NCBI GenBank assembly: GCA_052379645.1
Contig: JBQSYU010000007.1
Reading direction: 5' to 3' (one strand)
DNA length: 64,000 nt
Source: Arthrobacter_H sp030452125
Lineage (GTDB): Bacteria; Actinomycetota; Actinomycetes; Actinomycetales; Micrococcaceae
Shown: positions 17,472 to 25,408 of the stretch, piece by piece
Position numbering within the stretch: position 1 is the stretch's first letter
Layout: each line of letters starts with the position of its first letter
Translations under genes and position numbers: made by a program
The notes under the pieces: generated by a model
The model's input: only the letters and a program-made list of their open reading frames with translations
The model's database searches: none
Told to the model about the DNA's origin: nothing

Positions 17472-18155
17472 CTAGCGGCCGGCGACCGAGACGAAGAGGG
17501 CGTCGCTGGCCGTCTTCCCCAGGCTCAACGGCGGCTGGTCGGAGCCGTCGATCTGCACTTCGAGTGTGCCCGAATACGGTTCGCCGGCGCCCACGGTCAA
17601 CCGCACACCACAGATGATGTCCCGGTCCCTGAAGTAGCCCAGCAGTTCGCTGTCGGAGTCGGAGATCCGCTCGACCACCACGACGGTTCCGGGTTCGACG
17701 CCGGTGAGCTGGACGGCGTCGGGCACCTCCACGGTGCCGTCCGCCGCGGGGATGGGATCCCCGTGCGGGTCGCGCGTGGGGTGCTCCAGGATGGTGTCGA
17801 TGCGTTCGATCATGAAGTCCGAGACGGCATGCTCGAGGACTTCGGCCTCGTCGTGGACCTGTTCCCAGCCGTAGCCCAGGATGTCGACCAGGAAGGATTC
17901 GATCAGCCGGTGGCGGCGGACCATCGCCACCGCGTGGGTGCGACCGGTTTCGGTGAGTTCAACGGTGCCGTATTTGGCATGGTCCAGGTAGCCCTGCTCG
18001 GCGAGTTTGCGCACGGCATCGGAGACCGTGGAGATCCGCAAGCCGGTTTTTTCGGCGATGTCCTTGGTGGTGACCGGTTCGCTGGTCCACTCCGAGAGGC
18101 TCCAGACGGCTTTGAGATGGTTTTGGGCGCTGTCCGACAATTCAGTAACCGACAT
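17472..18155 (-). CDS. DtxR/MntR family metal-dependent transcriptional regulator
   Basis: A 227-residue protein starting at the ATG at 18155 (MSVTELSDSAQNHLKAVW); longer in-frame starts lack support. It has a winged HTH (TTKDIAEKTGLRISTVSDAVRKLAEQGYL), the DtxR metal-binding/dimer region with RHRLIESFLVDILGYGWEQVHDEAEVLEHAVS, and a C-terminal FeoA/SH3-like domain (about residues 145-225). The E-x-x-H and Glu/His ligands seen are those of DtxR-family repressors that bind DNA when loaded with Mn or Fe. Convergence with the Mn importer, separated by the terminator, suggests it represses that operon. Confidence 0.9.
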   Translation of the reverse strand: MSVTELSDSAQNHLKAVWSLSEWTSEPVTTKDIAEKTGLRISTVSDAVRKLAEQGYLDHAKYGTVELTETGRTHAVAMVRRHRLIESFLVDILGYGWEQVHDEAEVLEHAVSDFMIERIDTILEHPTRDPHGDPIPAADGTVEVPDAVQLTGVEPGTVVVVERISDSDSELLGYFRDRDIICGVRLTVGAGEPYSGTLEVQIDGSDQPPLSLGKTASDALFVSVAGR

Positions 18156-18215
18156 GCAGGCCAGTCTACGCAGCCCGGGCCCCACAAGCCCGTCGGAGGG
18201 TCCCGGCCCCACCGG

Positions 18216-18983
18216 CTAGAAGGCCAGGACCACCCGGGCCACCACATAGGCGGCGACCACGAAGACCAGCGAGGCGAAGCCTCGTTTGAGCACCCGTTCG
18301 GGCAGCGAGCGCCCGATATGCCCGGCAATATAGGACGCCACCATGGCGGTTCCGGCGAAGGCCCCGGTCAGCGCCCAGTCCAGGTCCAGGTTCCCGATAT
18401 GGGAGATGAATCCGCCCAGGGAGTTGACCACCACGATGACCAGCGAGGTCCCCACCGCCGTGGTCATGGGTAGACCCAGGACCAATGCCAGGGCCGGGAC
18501 GATGAGGAACCCTCCGCCGACCCCGAGCAGACCGGTCAGGAATCCGACGACGATACCGGTGGCCACCGCCTTGGGTAGGCGGCGACGCCAGATGATGGTT
18601 CCGTCGGCGGCTATGTCATGGCCGGCCCGGGAACCGACGGGCAACAGCATCCGGATGCCGGCCAGCACCATGATCGCCGCGAAGACGATCAGCAGCACCT
18701 GCTGATCCATCAGCGAGTTCACCGCGGTGCCGGCGAAGGCCGTCGCCCCGCCGGTGACCCCGATGACCAGCGCCAGCCGCCAGTCCACATCGCGTCGTAT
18801 CCGGGGCAGCACCGCCATGGTCGAGGAGGCCCCCACGACCACCAGCGAGCTGGGGATGGCCGCCGAGAGTGGCATCCCCACCCCATAGACCAGTGCCGGA
18901 ACCGCCAGGATGGACCCTCCCCCGCCGACGAGCCCCAGCAGCCCGCCGACGATCAGCCCGAAGACCAGTGCGGCACCGATCAC
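18216..18983 (-). CDS. Sulfite exporter TauE/SafE family protein
   Basis: A 255-residue membrane protein with two repeats of the TauE/SafE motif: GLLGLVGGGGSILAVPALVYG at residues 15-35 and TGLLGVGGGFLIVPALALVLG in the second half. Seven to eight hydrophobic segments are evident. The family exports sulfite or sulfonates. It ends the sulfide-oxidation operon (6 bases after the persulfide dioxygenase gene), so it plausibly removes sulfite or thiosulfate made by the neighbours. Confidence 0.9.
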   Translation of the reverse strand: MIGAALVFGLIVGGLLGLVGGGGSILAVPALVYGVGMPLSAAIPSSLVVVGASSTMAVLPRIRRDVDWRLALVIGVTGGATAFAGTAVNSLMDQQVLLIVFAAIMVLAGIRMLLPVGSRAGHDIAADGTIIWRRRLPKAVATGIVVGFLTGLLGVGGGFLIVPALALVLGLPMTTAVGTSLVIVVVNSLGGFISHIGNLDLDWALTGAFAGTAMVASYIAGHIGRSLPERVLKRGFASLVFVVAAYVVARVVLAF

Positions 18984-18989
18984 CGCCGG

Positions 18990-20378
18990 CTACCTGGCGT
19001 ACTGTTCGGCCCAGGCGGCATAGCTGCCCTCGAGCTCGACGACGTCGTACCCGGCATGACGCAGCGTGCTGGCGACCACCGAACTGCGCACCCCACTCTG
19101 GCAGTAGGTGACGATGGTTCCACTGGTGGGCAGCTTCTCCAGGTTCCACAACACCCTCCCGCCGTGGAGTTGTTCCGAGCCGGGGACGTGGCCGTCCTCG
19201 TGCTCGGATTTGGCCCGGACGTCCAGCAGCAGCGCCTTGTCGAAGTCGGCGATCTCGCCCGGCTGGACCAGTTTCGGCGTATGCCGGGGCAGGCCCTCGA
19301 TGCTGGTGACGTAACCGGAGACATCGTCGATGCCCACCCGGATCAGGTGGTCCCACATCGTCCGGGCGGCCTCGGGGCCCTCGGCCAGCAGGACCAGCGG
19401 GCGGCCGTCGCGTTCGGGGTCGATGGCCCAGGCCCCGTAGGTGGCCATGGATTTGATCGCCGGAATGTTCACCGACCCGGTGACCGTGCCCCGGTGGACC
19501 TCGCTCTGGGCCCGGGTGTCCACGAAGGTCACCTCGTGGGCGTCCAGCGAGGCGGCGACCTGGTCCACGTCGAGCTCCTGAAGCGGCTTCCGTTCGCCCA
19601 GGACGGCGGGGCCGGCGAGGTTCTGGCGCTTCATGCGCCCGAAGTAGGCCGGGGCGTCGGGCTGGCCCTCGAGCAGTTCGGCGACGAAGCCTTCCTCGTC
19701 GTCGGCCTCCAGGTATTTGCCCCACCAGGCGTTGAGCCGTTCATAGCCCACGGTGCTCGAGGGCACGGCACCCAGCGCCTTGCCGCAGGCGCTGCCGGCG
19801 CCGTGGGCCGGGTGGACCTGGACATGGTCGGGCAGGGTGAGGAACTTGTCCCGCAGGCTGGCGAACATCTGCTTCGCCCCGATGAAGCGGGTATCCACGC
19901 CGCCGGCGGCCTCGTCGAGCAGGTCGGGGCGGCCCAGATCCCCGCAGAAGACGAAGTCACCGGTCAGCGCGTACCCGGGATCCTTCGAGAAGGCCCCGTC
20001 GGTGACCAGGAAGGTCAGATGTTCGGGGGTGTGCCCGGGGGTGTGGAGGGCGGTGAGGGTGATGTTGCCCAGGGTGATGGTGCCACCCTCGGTGAGCACG
20101 GTGGCCTCGAAGTCATAGAGCCAGTCGGGTCCTCCCTCGCCGGAGACATACATGGTGGCGCCGGTATCGGCCGCCAGTTCGCGGGTGCCCGAGAGGTAGT
20201 CGGCGTGCACGTGCGTTTCGGTCACGGCGGTGATCTTCAGTCCGTTCTCCGCGGCGATCCGGTGGTAGACGTCGGTATCGCGGCGGGCGTCGATGACCAC
20301 TGCTTCCCCGTTGCCCTGGCAGCCGATGACGTAGCTGGCCTGTGCCAAATCGGTGTCGTAGATGCGTTCAAAGAACAT
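18990..20378 (-). CDS. Persulfide dioxygenase-sulfurtransferase fusion (MBL fold plus two rhodanese domains)
   Basis: A 462-residue fusion. Residues 1-245 are an ETHE1-type metallo-beta-lactamase domain with the iron ligands of HVHADY (56-61) and HTPGHTPEH. Two rhodanese domains follow. The first (VTFVDTRAQSEVHRGTV) has LLAEG where the catalytic Cys loop would be, so it is inactive. The last has VTYCQSGVRSS with an intact catalytic Cys. This is the CstB-like layout that turns low-molecular-weight persulfides into thiosulfate or sulfite. The gene lies 30 bases after the sulfide:quinone oxidoreductase gene and makes the next step of sulfide detoxification. Confidence 0.9.
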   Translation of the reverse strand: MFFERIYDTDLAQASYVIGCQGNGEAVVIDARRDTDVYHRIAAENGLKITAVTETHVHADYLSGTRELAADTGATMYVSGEGGPDWLYDFEATVLTEGGTITLGNITLTALHTPGHTPEHLTFLVTDGAFSKDPGYALTGDFVFCGDLGRPDLLDEAAGGVDTRFIGAKQMFASLRDKFLTLPDHVQVHPAHGAGSACGKALGAVPSSTVGYERLNAWWGKYLEADDEEGFVAELLEGQPDAPAYFGRMKRQNLAGPAVLGERKPLQELDVDQVAASLDAHEVTFVDTRAQSEVHRGTVTGSVNIPAIKSMATYGAWAIDPERDGRPLVLLAEGPEAARTMWDHLIRVGIDDVSGYVTSIEGLPRHTPKLVQPGEIADFDKALLLDVRAKSEHEDGHVPGSEQLHGGRVLWNLEKLPTSGTIVTYCQSGVRSSVVASTLRHAGYDVVELEGSYAAWAEQYAR

Positions 20379-20408
20379 GGCGTACTCCTTAGGCAGTCGC
20401 TCGTGGGT

Positions 20409-21605
20409 TCAGGCTCGTCCCTTGAGGATGAGATTCCAATACATGTTGGGCAGTCCGTAGCGTTTGAGGTACCACATGTCCTTGCGTTCATGGGTGGTGT
20501 CGATGAACGGGAAGCTTGGTGCCGGGCGCATGCTGTAGTCGAATTCGGCCAGCAGCATCGTGTGGCGTGAGGTGGTCAGCGGGCAGGAGGCGTACCCGCC
20601 GTAGCTGGCCGACGGCGTCGCCCCACGCATGACGGCCAACAGGTTCTCCACCACCACGGGGGCCTGTTTGCGGATGGCCGCCCCGGTCTTGGAGTTCGGG
20701 CTCGAGCCGGCATCGCCCAGGGCGAAGACCTCCGGGTACCTGGTGTGGCGCAGCGTGTTCTTGTCGATCTCCACGTAGCCGGCGGGGTTCTGGGGGTCGG
20801 CCAGGGCATTGTTCTTCAACCAGTCCGGGGCGGACTGCGGCGGGACGGCGTGGAGGAAGTCGTAGCCGAGTTCCTCGTCGGTCCCGGTGGTGTTGTTGCG
20901 CACCGAGACGGTTTTGGCCTCCGGGTCGATGGAGGTTGCTTCGCTGCTGAAGCGGACCTCGATGCCGTAGTCGGCGACGACCCGGTCGAGTTCGTCGGAG
21001 AATTCCTTGACCCCGAACATGCCCGGGGTGGGTAGGACCAGGACCATGTGGATATCGTCCAGGACCCCCTGTTCACGCCAGTAGTCGGCGGCGAGGTAGG
21101 CGATCTTCTGGGGTGCTCCGGCGCATTTGATCGGCCCGGCCGGCATGGTGAACACGGCGGTGCCCGAGCGCAGGGCGCGGATCATGGTCCAGGTCTTGGG
21201 CGCCAGCTCGAAACTGTAGTTGCTCGAGGCCGAGGGGGTCTTCAGGGCCTCGGGCAGGCCGGGCAGCTTGTCCCAGTCCAGCTGGATGCCGGGGCAGACC
21301 ACCAGATAGTCATATCCGACGGTGGTCCCGGAGGCGAGGGTGACGGTCTTCGCCTCGGGGTCGACCCCCGTGGCGGCGTCCTTGATCCAGGCGACCCCCT
21401 GGGGCATGACCGAGGCCTGGGACCTCACCGATTCCTTCGCCGGGGCCCGTCCACCGCCGACCAGGGTCCAGAGCGGTTGGTAGTAGTGCTTGTCGTTCGG
21501 TTCGATGACGGCGACGTCGTCCTGGCCGGCATGGCGTAGCCGGGCGGCCACGCTCAGTCCGGCGTTGCCGCCGCCGATGATCAGGATGCGATGGTGCAGG
21601 CCCAT
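20409..21605 (-). CDS. Sulfide:quinone oxidoreductase-type FAD-dependent oxidoreductase
   Basis: A 398-residue flavoprotein. The FAD dinucleotide fold is RILIIGGGNAGLSVAARL (6-23). Active-site cysteines characteristic of SQR are visible at IKCAGAPQKI (Cys161) and YASCPLTTSRH (about residue 345), plus VVCPGIQ. The C-terminal tail RKDMWYLKRYGLPNMYWNLILKG is amphipathic and probably membrane-binding. It oxidises sulfide to persulfide and passes electrons to quinone. The ATG at 21605 is chosen because GTGGAG sits 9 bases upstream; the GTG at 21620 would overlap that ribosome site. The palindrome at 21698-21711 lies about 93 bases before the start. Confidence 0.9.
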   Translation of the reverse strand: MGLHHRILIIGGGNAGLSVAARLRHAGQDDVAVIEPNDKHYYQPLWTLVGGGRAPAKESVRSQASVMPQGVAWIKDAATGVDPEAKTVTLASGTTVGYDYLVVCPGIQLDWDKLPGLPEALKTPSASSNYSFELAPKTWTMIRALRSGTAVFTMPAGPIKCAGAPQKIAYLAADYWREQGVLDDIHMVLVLPTPGMFGVKEFSDELDRVVADYGIEVRFSSEATSIDPEAKTVSVRNNTTGTDEELGYDFLHAVPPQSAPDWLKNNALADPQNPAGYVEIDKNTLRHTRYPEVFALGDAGSSPNSKTGAAIRKQAPVVVENLLAVMRGATPSASYGGYASCPLTTSRHTMLLAEFDYSMRPAPSFPFIDTTHERKDMWYLKRYGLPNMYWNLILKGRA

Positions 21606-21697
21606 ATGAAACGTCTCCACTTCGTTCGGCGCTGCCCGCCGGAGCTGTCCATGCGGCGGGGAGGTGCCGGATCCCGGCGGGAAGCACCCTACGCCCT

Positions 21698-21711
21698 AAT
21701 GTACGTACATT
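21698..21711. promoter_or_regulatory. 14-bp perfect palindrome upstream of the sulfide operon
   Basis: AATGTACGTACATT is a perfect palindrome in the gap between the GntR gene and the oxidoreductase gene. Its core GT-ACGT-AC fits the GT-N4-AC half-site layout of HutC-type GntR operators. The GntR/HutC regulator encoded next door (21772-22518) is the natural candidate. This is inference. Confidence 0.6.
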
Positions 21712-21771
21712 TGCCGGTTCTGGGAAGCCCCCGGATGGTGGCAGTGGTCGGCGCGCCGGGAGGCGGCGGGG

Positions 21772-22518
21772 TCAGCGGGCGGCGGCGGGGGCCGAGGGAT
21801 AGGAGGTGGTGACGGTGAAACGGTCTCCCCGGATGAGGGTTTCGCGCCATTCCACCGCCTGCTCCCCGGCCAGACCGAGACGTTCGATGAAGAAGACGGC
21901 GGTCCCCTCGGGACAGGCCAGGCGCCGCGACTGGGCCCCGTCGGAGGCCAACGCGTGCAGGGTTTCATGTCCGGCGCTGAGGGTGATCGAGCACCTGCGG
22001 CGCAGCACCTCATAGAGGGCCGTATGTCTCAGATCGGCCTCCAGGACCGACGCGGCAAGGTCGGCGGGCAGCCAAGTGTCGTCCACGGCGATGACGTCGC
22101 GGTCCGCATAGCGGGTACGGGAGATGAAGACGAGTTCGGCATCGGCCGCCAACCCCAGATGGGCCGCCGCCGTGGCGGAGCGGCGCAGCTCGGCGACCTC
22201 GACGACGCTGCGCTGGGTCATCCCGGCGTTCTCGACGGCGGCAAAGAGGCTGTAGACGGGGCCGAACCGTTGTTCGTCCACGACGTTGACCACCGAGGAT
22301 TGCCTGCCGCGTTGGGCCGAAAGCAGCCCGGCCCGACGCAGCGGGGCCAGGGCGGCCCGGATGGTGGACCGGCTGACCTCGTATTCATCGGCCAGGGCCA
22401 TTTCCCCGGGGAAGCCGTCGACGAACTCCCCGCGGTCGATCCGCTCCTTGAGCCGATCCTGGACCGCTTGCCAGAGGGGGACCTTGCGCCCTGGTTGATC
22501 CCGTTGCCCGGTGGCCAT
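21772..22518 (-). CDS. GntR family (HutC-type) transcriptional regulator
   Basis: A 248-residue regulator. The winged HTH occupies residues 15-80 (FPGEMALADEYEVSRSTIRAALAPLRRAGLL). A UTRA effector domain follows (about 95-245, with LPADLAASVLEADLRHTALYEVL and the closing RGDRFTVTTSYP). HutC-type members bind small molecules in UTRA and recognise GT-N4-AC palindromes. The gene is upstream and co-oriented with the sulfide operon and downstream of DsrE, so it may control either or both. Sulfide operons are more often controlled by CsoR/CstR or BigR-type repressors, making a UTRA regulator unusual. Confidence 0.88.
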   Translation of the reverse strand: MATGQRDQPGRKVPLWQAVQDRLKERIDRGEFVDGFPGEMALADEYEVSRSTIRAALAPLRRAGLLSAQRGRQSSVVNVVDEQRFGPVYSLFAAVENAGMTQRSVVEVAELRRSATAAAHLGLAADAELVFISRTRYADRDVIAVDDTWLPADLAASVLEADLRHTALYEVLRRRCSITLSAGHETLHALASDGAQSRRLACPEGTAVFFIERLGLAGEQAVEWRETLIRGDRFTVTTSYPSAPAAAR

Positions 22519-22631
22519 CGTCTCCCCGCCTCGCTGTCTATGGTGCCGGCCGGTTGCCGGACGCCCGGACGCCGAGAACTGACGTGCCGGCTCCCGGGAC
22601 CGATGCTATCGCGGGTCGGGCCCGGGCTGCC

Positions 22632-22979
22632 TCAGATGCGGACGTAGGCGGCCCCCTCGCCCTGCCGGCGGGCCAGCTGGGCGATGGCTGCCGGCACGTC
22701 GCGGACCCCGGGGGCCAGCTCCGAGACCTCCACCCCGGCCGAGCGCAGGGAGTTGGCACAGGCACTGATCGCCACCCGTCCCGTGCCGAGCAGCTCCGTG
22801 ATCCGTGCCGAGTCCTCCGCCGGGGCGGCCAGCCGGGTCACCGACGGACCCTGGACCACGATCTCCACCTCGGTGCCGGGCAATTCGGCCAGCGCGTTGG
22901 CGGCGATCCTCAAGGCCGTGGCCAGATCGGGGAACGGCGCCTGCCCCGGTCCGGCCAGGTGCAGCACCAGGGAGTTCAT
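22632..22979 (-). CDS. DsrE/DsrF-like family protein
   Basis: A 115-residue DsrE-fold protein: MNSLVLHLAGP at the start, EVEIVVQGPSVTRLA in the middle and ISACANSLRSAGVEVSELAPGVRDVPAAIAQLARRQGEGAAYVRI at the end, with the SACANSL loop carrying the conserved cysteine of sulfur-carrier members. It probably carries or relays sulfur in the cytosol. The ATG at 22979 overlaps the CcdA stop (ATGA), so it belongs to the DsbA-CcdA-DsrE operon and links it to sulfur metabolism. Confidence 0.85.
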   Translation of the reverse strand: MNSLVLHLAGPGQAPFPDLATALRIAANALAELPGTEVEIVVQGPSVTRLAAPAEDSARITELLGTGRVAISACANSLRSAGVEVSELAPGVRDVPAAIAQLARRQGEGAAYVRI

Positions 22980-23911
22980 GGTGCCTCCGTTCCCGCGCCG
23001 CTGGTGGCCCGTTCGCCCGACTGGCCCGAACCAGCGTCCTGCGAGCCGGCGTCGTGCTCCGCGTCCTGCCCGTTCCCCGGGTCTTCGGCCTTGAGGTGAC
23101 GGCGGACCGCCAGGATCCACCAGCCCAACAGCACCAGTCCCAACAGTGCCGGCCAGGCCCAGCCCGGCAGCGCCTGGTCGACGGAGCCGGCCGCGGCGGA
23201 GACCTTGTCCATCACCGAGGCGGAGATCAGTTCATTGGAGGTGACGAGTCCGCCGGTGGCCAACATGACGACCCCGACGGCCACGGTGACCACCCCGGCG
23301 ATCAACATGTTGGTGTTGAAGCGGAACCTGCCCAGATACACGGTGCGTCCGCGCAGCCAGCCGGCCTTGAACACCCCGGTCCGACGGATGATGCCGGCCA
23401 CGATCAGCACGGGGATCACCATGCCCAGGGCGTATATGGCCAGCAGCAGTCCTCCCGAGAGGGCACTGCCCTGGGCCAGGACGAGGGTGAGGATCGCTCC
23501 CAGGACGGGGCCGGTACAGAATCCGGCCACCCCGGCGGCGGTCCCCAGCAATACGGCCCCACCCAGTGACGGAGTCGCTGGACCCTTGCGCCGGGCCCGG
23601 CTGGGCAGCAGCTTGCCGACATCGAATCCCCCGCCCAGGATCTGCACGACCCCCAGGGTGATGATGACCCAGGCGGCCACGACGATCAGGGCCCGGCGAT
23701 CCACCGCGATGGTGCCCCCGAGCCAGCCGATGCCCAGGCCCAGCGGGACCAGGGTGGCCAGCATGCCGATCAGGAAGGCCAGCCCCAGGGCCGAGAGCCT
23801 GCGGGTGGAGGTGGCCGCATGGGCGAAGAACGCCGGAAGCAGCAGGGCGTTGCAGGGGCTGAACAGCCCCAGCACTCCCCCGACGAAGGCAAAGAGCAGT
23901 CCGGCCTCCAT
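22976..23911 (-). CDS. CcdA/DsbD-type thiol-disulfide transmembrane protein
   Basis: A 311-residue membrane protein. The two reactive cysteines of the CcdA core are visible: GLFSPCNALLLPAF (Cys20) and GFCTGPVLGAIL (Cys132). Six core helices are followed by extra hydrophobic segments and a hydrophilic tail (KAEDPGNGQDAEHDAG). It moves reducing power from cytosolic thioredoxin to extracytoplasmic thiol proteins, such as the DsbA-like protein encoded immediately upstream (no gap between the two genes). Confidence 0.9.
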   Translation of the reverse strand: MEAGLLFAFVGGVLGLFSPCNALLLPAFFAHAATSTRRLSALGLAFLIGMLATLVPLGLGIGWLGGTIAVDRRALIVVAAWVIITLGVVQILGGGFDVGKLLPSRARRKGPATPSLGGAVLLGTAAGVAGFCTGPVLGAILTLVLAQGSALSGGLLLAIYALGMVIPVLIVAGIIRRTGVFKAGWLRGRTVYLGRFRFNTNMLIAGVVTVAVGVVMLATGGLVTSNELISASVMDKVSAAAGSVDQALPGWAWPALLGLVLLGWWILAVRRHLKAEDPGNGQDAEHDAGSQDAGSGQSGERATSGAGTEAP

Positions 23912-24718
23912 CTACTTCTCGTCCTTTTCAGCGGCCTTGATTTCCTTGTCGATGGCCTCGATGAAGTTCTCCGTGGGCTGGGCGCCGACGAACGGGGTCT
24001 TGTTCAGCAGGAAGGACGGGGTGCTGGTCACGCCCAGCTCCATGGCCTCGTCGATGTTCTGCTGCACCACATCCGGGGCGTGGACCCCGTTCATGTCCTC
24101 GATGAGCTGATCGCCGTCCATCCCGAGCTTCTCGGCGGTGGCCTTCAGGTTCTTGTCCTCGAAGGCGGAGGCATCGGCGATCTTGCCGTCCTTGGACATC
24201 TCCTCGTGGAATTCGAGGTAGCCGTCCTGCATGGCCGCCGCCTGGGCGGCTTCGGCGGCCTTCAGGGACGCATCGCCGAAGATGTCCAGGTCCCGCCATT
24301 CAATGCGCAGCTTTCCCTCGTCGACGTACTTGTCCATCAGGGTCGGCAGGGTGTTGGCCGTCCATTTGGCGCAGAACGGACACTGGAAGTCCGAGTAGGC
24401 CACCATGACCACCGGCGCATCCACATCCCCCACGGCGGTGGGATCCTCCGGATCCACGCGGGCCATGTCCGGGACCTCGACGTCCTCGCCCGGGGCCTGC
24501 TCCTGCTGGGGTGGTTGCTGCTGTTGCTGTTCCTGCGGTGCGGCGGCCGGGGCCGGTTCGGAGGGGCTTCCGTTGCCGAAGGGCAATTGCATGCCGATCA
24601 ACAGACCGATGACGAGGGCCACGGGGATCGGAATGATCCACACCCATGGCAGTTTCCTGGCTCCGCCGTTCCGGCGGCCCGGCGTCGCCGGTTCGTCGTG
24701 CATTGGTGTTTCAGACAT
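23912..24718 (-). CDS. Membrane-anchored DsbA family thiol-disulfide oxidoreductase
   Basis: A 268-residue protein with one N-terminal anchor helix (WVWIIPIPVALVIGLLIGMQL, about residues 25-45), a Gln/Pro-rich linker and a thioredoxin-fold DsbA domain. The active site is FQCPFCAKW (Cys113 and Cys116). The cis-proline loop is TSTPSFLL. It should oxidise or isomerise disulfides outside the membrane, partnered by CcdA. It is the first gene of the minus-strand operon, starting 26 bases from the first BlaI-type operator. Confidence 0.92.
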   Translation of the reverse strand: MSETPMHDEPATPGRRNGGARKLPWVWIIPIPVALVIGLLIGMQLPFGNGSPSEPAPAAAPQEQQQQQPPQQEQAPGEDVEVPDMARVDPEDPTAVGDVDAPVVMVAYSDFQCPFCAKWTANTLPTLMDKYVDEGKLRIEWRDLDIFGDASLKAAEAAQAAAMQDGYLEFHEEMSKDGKIADASAFEDKNLKATAEKLGMDGDQLIEDMNGVHAPDVVQQNIDEAMELGVTSTPSFLLNKTPFVGAQPTENFIEAIDKEIKAAEKDEK

Positions 24719-24744
24719 GGGGGTGCTGCTTTCGATCGATTAGC

Positions 24745-24761
24745 TACTATGTTGCATAGTA
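24745..24761. promoter_or_regulatory. BlaI-type operator, copy 1
   Basis: TACTATG-TTG-CATAGTA, a perfect inverted repeat with 7-bp arms in the divergent promoter region. It contains TACTAT-N5-ATAGTA, resembling the TACTA...TAGTA operators of BlaI/MecI repressors. Copy 2 lies exactly 21 bp away. Confidence 0.8.
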
Positions 24762-24764
24762 TCT

Positions 24765-24783
24765 CTACTATCCTTGATAGTAG
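24765..24783. promoter_or_regulatory. BlaI-type operator, copy 2
   Basis: CTACTATC-CTT-GATAGTAG, a perfect inverted repeat with 8-bp arms. It shares TACTAT-N5-ATAGTA with copy 1. The 21-bp spacing places both copies on the same face of the helix, as expected for cooperative dimers of the BlaI-type repressor encoded at 25405. Confidence 0.8.
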
Positions 24784-24844
24784 ATAGAACGGCGACGATC
24801 AAGTTTTCCGTTGAAGATCACACACCACCCAGGAGCCAGTACCC

Positions 24845-25408
24845 ATGTCACGCCCCGCACGACCGCGCATCGGCTTCACACGCCGCATCACGTTGGCCGC
24901 GACCGCCCTGAGGTGGTGGGGGCCCCGGCAATGGATCATCGCCGCCCTCGGCGCCCTGGGCATCGGCGTGCTGCTCGGCGTGGCCACCGTCCTGATCCCC
25001 AACGACTTCTTCAGCCGCGACATCGCCCCCACGGCATGGGACCGGCCGGTCTGGATCGCCACGTCCCTGCTCTCCGGACTGTTGGTGGGCAGCTATGTCA
25101 GTCCCCGCGGGGCCGCCCCGGCCCCGGAGGACTCCTCGGCCGACGGCGGTTCGCGTTGGGGGTTGGCCGGTGGGCTGCTGGCCTGGTTCGCCATCGGTTG
25201 CCCGGTCTGCAATAAGATCGCCCTGTTGGCCCTGGGGTATTCCGGCGCAATGGCCTACTTCGCGCCCCTGCAGCCCTGGATGGCCGCCCTGGCCCTGGTC
25301 ATGACCTTCGGCGCCGTGATCTACCGGCTCTCGGGCCAGGTCGAATGCCCGGTGTCGATCCCGCGACCGGATGCCCTACAGGAGACAGCGGAAAGGACCC
25401 AGGCATGA
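24845..25408 (+). CDS. Unknown membrane protein with intramembrane CPVC motif
   Basis: A 187-residue protein with four hydrophobic segments. The third opens with LLAWFAIGCPVCNKIALLALGYSGAM, placing a CxxC pair (Cys119 and Cys122) at a membrane boundary, which suggests disulfide exchange or metal transfer. I do not recognise a named family. It is divergent from the DsbA-CcdA-DsrE operon across the BlaI-type operators and is coupled by a four-base overlap to the BlaI gene. A role in the same extracytoplasmic thiol pathway is a reasonable inference. Confidence 0.8.
   Translation: MSRPARPRIGFTRRITLAATALRWWGPRQWIIAALGALGIGVLLGVATVLIPNDFFSRDIAPTAWDRPVWIATSLLSGLLVGSYVSPRGAAPAPEDSSADGGSRWGLAGGLLAWFAIGCPVCNKIALLALGYSGAMAYFAPLQPWMAALALVMTFGAVIYRLSGQVECPVSIPRPDALQETAERTQA

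Noticed and set aside
18618..20570. A 650-codon open frame on the plus strand
   Set aside because: It is antisense to the TauE, persulfide dioxygenase and SQR genes, has unnatural Gly/His/Asp-rich composition and no family motif; long antisense frames are common in high-GC DNA.
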